From Halomonas sp. 7T (lineage in GTDB: Bacteria > Pseudomonadota > Gammaproteobacteria > Pseudomonadales > Halomonadaceae), in contig NZ_CP087112.1 of assembly GCF_025643255.1 (NCBI RefSeq), positions 2,108,001-2,172,000 on the forward strand: a stretch of 64,000 bases of DNA, read 5' to 3'. Shown here piece after piece: positions 61,056 through 64,000 of this stretch; the stretch's first letter is position 1, and the number at the start of each line of letters is the position of its first letter. The position numbers were made by a program, and so were the translations under genes. The notes under the pieces are model-generated. The model was given only the letters and a program-made list of their open reading frames with translations. It did not search any database and was not told the origin of the DNA.

Positions 61056-61667
61056 ATGGCCAGAAAGACCAAAGCAGAAGCGGCAGCGACTCGCGAAGCG
61101 CTGCTGGATGCTGCTGAAGAAGTGTTTTTCGCGAAAGGCGTAGCTCGCACATCGTTAGAACAAATTGCTCGCCATGCTGGCCTGACCCGTGGCGCGGTTT
61201 ACTGGCACTTCAAGGATAAGGCAGATCTCTTCAAGGCATTAGTCGAGCGTGTCCACATGCCTTTTCAGTCGTTGATGGACGAAGTAGACGTCTCTGACGC
61301 TGATATTTCGCCATTAGAGTCGATGCGCCGAGCCTGCCATGCCGGTATGGCTAGGCTCGAACAGCCTTCGTACCAGAGAATATTGTCAATTTTGATGCAT
61401 CGCTGCGAATTTTTTAGCGATATTGATCCTCTAGAAATGCAGGATAAGATTGGCAAAGAGTGTTTTGATGAAATGCTAGCCCTCTTTGAGATGGCACAGC
61501 AGCAGCACCTACTGTGCGACAGCCTTAGCCCCGAGGTGGCAACAAGAATGTTGCAATCGATGTTAGGTGGCCTATTCCACGACTGGCTGCGAAACCCCAG
61601 CGTTTATTCCGTTAGTGAGCGTAGCGGCGAAATGATTGATGCGTTCATCAGCCTAGTAAAGCGCTAA
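61056..61667 (+). CDS. TetR/AcrR-family repressor (AcrR/TtgR-like)
   Basis: Repressor of 203 residues. The N-terminal HTH (MARKTKAEAAATREALLDAA... TSLEQIARHAGLTRGAVYWHFKDKADLF) is very close to E. coli AcrR and Pseudomonas TtgR, as is the ligand domain segment ILMHRCEFFSDIDPLE. Regulators of this group bind drugs and control an RND efflux operon. Here the pump whose tail is seen at 63.6 kb is on the other strand with two genes between, so it may be the target, an inference. A plausible operator is upstream. Confidence 0.9.
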   Translation: MARKTKAEAAATREALLDAAEEVFFAKGVARTSLEQIARHAGLTRGAVYWHFKDKADLFKALVERVHMPFQSLMDEVDVSDADISPLESMRRACHAGMARLEQPSYQRILSILMHRCEFFSDIDPLEMQDKIGKECFDEMLALFEMAQQQHLLCDSLSPEVATRMLQSMLGGLFHDWLRNPSVYSVSERSGEMIDAFISLVKR

Positions 61668-61733
61668 CGTCTCTATTTCGCTGCGACGCAGCAAAGACCT
61701 ATACTGAGCGAGTTGCCAGCATAGGACTGTGTT

Positions 61734-62666
61734 ATGGATGCATTGGAATTTGTTCGTGTACGTGAACTTGATATCGCCGTTCGCATTTGGAACCCCAGCG
61801 CATCGCGCACGCTGATCGCGTGGCATGGCCTTGCGCGCCATGGGGGTGATTTCGAAGCGCTGGCCCACCAGCTGGGCAGCGAATGGCGCATTCTCGCGCC
61901 CGATACGCCCGGCCGCGGCCTCTCTAGTTGGTCACTGTTTCCTGCCCACGACTATCTTTATAGCCATTATATAACCGTAGCACTGACCGTCTTAGACCAC
62001 TTTGAATTAAAGCAGGTAGATTGGCTAGGCACCTCAATGGGTGGGCTACTGGGCATGCTGCTTGCTGCCGACCCAACGCAGCAGCGCCGGATTTCCAGAC
62101 TGATCCTTAACGATGTTGGCCCCGAACTCAATAAAGAGGGCTTAATCGCGCTATCCAGCTATTTCAGCCTAACCCACCGTTTTACGAGCTTTGCAGACCT
62201 GCAAAAAGAGTTAACGCAGCACTACGCCGGCTTTGGTATTACCCGTGATGCTGAGTGGCGAGCCCTGGCATTGGGCAGCGCGCGGCGCCTGCCTGATGGC
62301 AGCTGGACCTATCACTTCGACCCCCGTATTGGGGAGCAGTTTATCCATGACACACCGCGAGACACATGGGCTGACTGGGCCAACATCCGCTGCCCATTAA
62401 TGGTCATTCGTGGTGCCGAATCGACACTGCTGGATGCCGAAACGCTGCCACGAATGAAAGAGGTGCAACCTGACTTAGTCACGTTCACCGCGCAAGGCTG
62501 CGGCCATGCCCCAATGCTGAACAATCCTGATCAAGTAACACCCATTCGGCAGTTCCTTAATGCTCCTTTGATCACCTTCAGGCATAGCAAACCAGCAAGC
62601 GCCGAGACGGCTTCGTTGCCTATTGTTCAATGGTTCGTTAAGCAGTGGCGGCGCTTGTTTGGTTAA
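61734..62666 (+). CDS. Alpha/beta hydrolase
   Basis: Alpha/beta-fold hydrolase of 310 residues with unknown substrate. The oxyanion segment is LIAWHGLARHGGDFEALA, the nucleophile elbow GTSMGG (Ser near residue 101), and the catalytic His is in GCGHAPML near residue 262; the Asp likely lies near VIRGAESTLLDAET. A short C-terminal extension (residues 285-310) with a Lys/Arg tail is atypical. No strong Shine-Dalgarno precedes the ATG at 61734. It follows the TetR gene after 66 bases on the same strand. Confidence 0.85.
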   Translation: MDALEFVRVRELDIAVRIWNPSASRTLIAWHGLARHGGDFEALAHQLGSEWRILAPDTPGRGLSSWSLFPAHDYLYSHYITVALTVLDHFELKQVDWLGTSMGGLLGMLLAADPTQQRRISRLILNDVGPELNKEGLIALSSYFSLTHRFTSFADLQKELTQHYAGFGITRDAEWRALALGSARRLPDGSWTYHFDPRIGEQFIHDTPRDTWADWANIRCPLMVIRGAESTLLDAETLPRMKEVQPDLVTFTAQGCGHAPMLNNPDQVTPIRQFLNAPLITFRHSKPASAETASLPIVQWFVKQWRRLFG

Positions 62667-62679
62667 CCCCCACCACTGC

Positions 62680-63357
62680 CTAGGTGGAATAGCCGTTTGA
62701 ATGATGCTTGCGGTGCAAACGCAGCTTTTTCACGCGAACGCGCGTATCAAGATACTGCTGCTCAATCACACTGCGGTATGAGCCTTCGTCAGCAAGATAC
62801 TTCACCAGTACACGGCGTTCGCCCGTTTGCGGGCAATCCTCCGCTTTGCAGTGCAGTTTAACGGTGCTGCCGGGCTCATTTTCCAATTGCGCAGTTGCGT
62901 ATTCATTATTATGGCGCTCTAACACAACCACCGTGGCACCTAATAAACAGCGCCGCTTAAACGGCTGGTAGCGATGAAGCGCCCGTTGCAATGCATGGCA
63001 CACGGCGGCCGCAATGGGCGATGCCACCGCAAATGAGATCCATAGCACAAGCACGCCGACAGGCACTCTCAACATACCCAGCGAAAACCAGCGAAGAGCT
63101 AGCAGCTCAATCGCCAGCGATAGGGCACCTGCGAAAAGCACCAAAACGCTTAACGCAAGCGTGGCAGGCACGCCCGCAAAACCCAGGGATACAAGGGTGC
63201 TGGCCATATGATCATCGCGCAGGCTGTCACGCTCAAACAGCTCCAGCGGCGCAAGCCTGATCAACACCAGTAGCCAGTAGAGCGCTATCAACGTCAGTAA
63301 GAAAGTAACCACAACCGTGGGAAATTGCAGTGCAGCGGAAACAAGTGATGGCAACAT
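62680..63357 (-). CDS. Membrane protein with C-terminal OB-fold (YqiJ/NfeD-like)
   Basis: Protein of 225 residues with three to four membrane segments (about 14-35, 56-82, 94-118) and a soluble C-terminal domain (about 135-225) with an OB-like pattern (CLLGATVVVLERHNNEYATAQLE... RRVLVKYLADEGSYRSVIE). The arrangement resembles YqiJ, which pairs with the flotillin YqiK in E. coli. No flotillin gene is nearby. The ATG at 63357 has a GGAGGA site. The family match is by layout, so moderate confidence. Confidence 0.62.
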   Translation of the reverse strand: MLPSLVSAALQFPTVVVTFLLTLIALYWLLVLIRLAPLELFERDSLRDDHMASTLVSLGFAGVPATLALSVLVLFAGALSLAIELLALRWFSLGMLRVPVGVLVLWISFAVASPIAAAVCHALQRALHRYQPFKRRCLLGATVVVLERHNNEYATAQLENEPGSTVKLHCKAEDCPQTGERRVLVKYLADEGSYRSVIEQQYLDTRVRVKKLRLHRKHHSNGYST

Positions 63358-63501
63358 GGCGTGTTCTCCTCCAGACAAAGCCTGGTCATGTTTTCGCTTA
63401 ACGTTATTTTTATTAGCACAAGCTAAAAACAGCGGTCTCTTTTAGCGTAGACCACCTTAGCTGTTTATGTGGCACGCCATTTTGCTCCCAATCAGCTAAG
63501 C

Positions 63502-63536
63502 AAAAAAAAACGGGCACCATGTTTTCATGGTGCCCG
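63502..63536 (-). terminator. Rho-independent terminator of the RND pump operon
   Basis: Eleven-base perfect stem CGGGCACCATG / CATGGTGCCCG with TTTT/AAAA loop, followed on the minus strand by nine T residues. Confidence 0.94.
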
Positions 63537-63557
63537 CTAGTAGGTCGCTAAATAGCG

Positions 63558-64000
63558 TTACGGCTGATCGTGACCTAGCGCTGTCTGCTCGTCATTACCA
63601 TCCCGGTTGGGGTGGCGTTTGCGATAGAGCCAATCAGAAACCGTGGCAATCATGGCGTAGAAGCTGGGAATAAACAGGCTTCCTAGCACCGCCACAGACG
63701 CCATCCCCACCGCCACGGTAGTACCGATGTGATGACTGCTCACATCACTAGCACCCGTGGCCAATGCCAACGGCAAGGTGCCAAAGATAAACGCAAGAGA
63801 CGTCATGACGATAGGCCGGAAGCGCAACTCGGCTGCGGTAATAGCTGCTTCACGAATTGTTTTACCCTGCTCTTTACGTTGCAGCTCAGCAAACTCAACA
63901 ATCAGGATTGCGTTCTTAGCCGCCAGCCCGACCACCACCAGCATGCCAATCTGCACATACACACTGGTGTCCAAGCCGCGCAGCACAATGCCAGCAATCC
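63558..64000 (-). CDS. RND efflux pump inner-membrane transporter (AcrB/MexB-like), C-terminal part
   Basis: The 5' end lies outside the window; about 147 C-terminal residues are seen. LRGLDTSVYVQIGMLVVVGLAAKNAILIVEFA is the TM11 region of HAE-1 RND pumps, RFRPIVMTSLAFIFGTLPLALATGA follows, and GTTVAVGMASVAVLGSLFIPSFYAMI is TM12. The tail is polar (RKRHPNRDGNDEQTALGH). Such pumps export drugs and detergents with a periplasmic adaptor and an outer-membrane channel. It ends in a strong terminator. Confidence 0.93.
   Translation of the reverse strand, partial: IAGIVLRGLDTSVYVQIGMLVVVGLAAKNAILIVEFAELQRKEQGKTIREAAITAAELRFRPIVMTSLAFIFGTLPLALATGASDVSSHHIGTTVAVGMASVAVLGSLFIPSFYAMIATVSDWLYRKRHPNRDGNDEQTALGHDQP

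Overview
The window looks like a chromosomal segment of a halophilic gammaproteobacterium close to Halomonas (Oceanospirillales). Grounds for this are the gene order, which resembles Pseudomonas and Halomonas chromosomes (clpA-clpS-monomeric idh; rluE-nudJ-mnmA-hflD-purB; gltX-tRNA-Ala-tRNA-Glu; sdhCDAB-sucAB-lpd-sucCD with divergent gltA), the protein similarity pattern, and a moderate-to-high GC content with good Shine-Dalgarno sites. No phage, intact insertion sequence, CRISPR array or rRNA was seen.

Layout. 1-3.7 kb: proteolysis adaptor and chaperone (clpS, partial clpA) and NADP-isocitrate dehydrogenase. 3.9-8.3 kb: the rluE-nudJ-mnmA-hflD-purB cluster, with stop/start overlaps. 8.4-12 kb: ribosomal oxygenase (roxA-like), a GNAT protein and isocitrate lyase. 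12.2-13.8 kb: a glycine-zipper lipoprotein, a small membrane protein and a SlyD-type FKBP with a His-rich tail. 13.9-19.2 kb: nikR divergent from nikABCDE, with a textbook NikR operator (GTATGA-N16-TCATAC) between them. 19.2-30.9 kb: MFS transporter, NlpC/P60 lipoprotein, a large DUF1266-like protein with internal repeats, envelope and sugar-phosphate housekeeping genes, ycjX-ycjF, a Cof-type phosphatase and RNase II. 30.9-35.8 kb: a five-gene minus-strand sugar-nucleotide/glycosyltransferase cassette, followed by an AT-rich gap. 36.2-49.8 kb: the lower TCA block sdhCDAB-sucAB-lpd-sucCD, divergent from gltA. 49.9-52.9 kb: a beta-hydroxyacid dehydrogenase, a noncoding stretch with DnaA-box-like repeats, two tRNAs and gltX. 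53.2-57 kb: accessory and degenerate DNA with a LexA-fold HTH regulator, two lipoproteins and a broken toxin-antitoxin pair. 57.1-64 kb: dusA, catalase, a zinc deacylase, an AcrR-like TetR regulator, an alpha/beta hydrolase, an NfeD/YqiJ-like membrane protein and the C-terminal end of an RND efflux pump.

Functionally the window is dominated by central carbon metabolism: citrate synthase, isocitrate dehydrogenase, 2-oxoglutarate dehydrogenase, succinyl-CoA synthetase, succinate dehydrogenase, and the glyoxylate branch enzyme isocitrate lyase. A regulated nickel uptake operon is the best-defined regulatory unit. The least explained parts are the CDP-sugar cassette that lacks the usual 4,6-dehydratase, the DUF1266-repeat protein, the DnaA-box/iteron-like noncoding block at 50.8-51.0 kb, and the AcrR-type operator that faces a deacylase gene instead of a pump gene.
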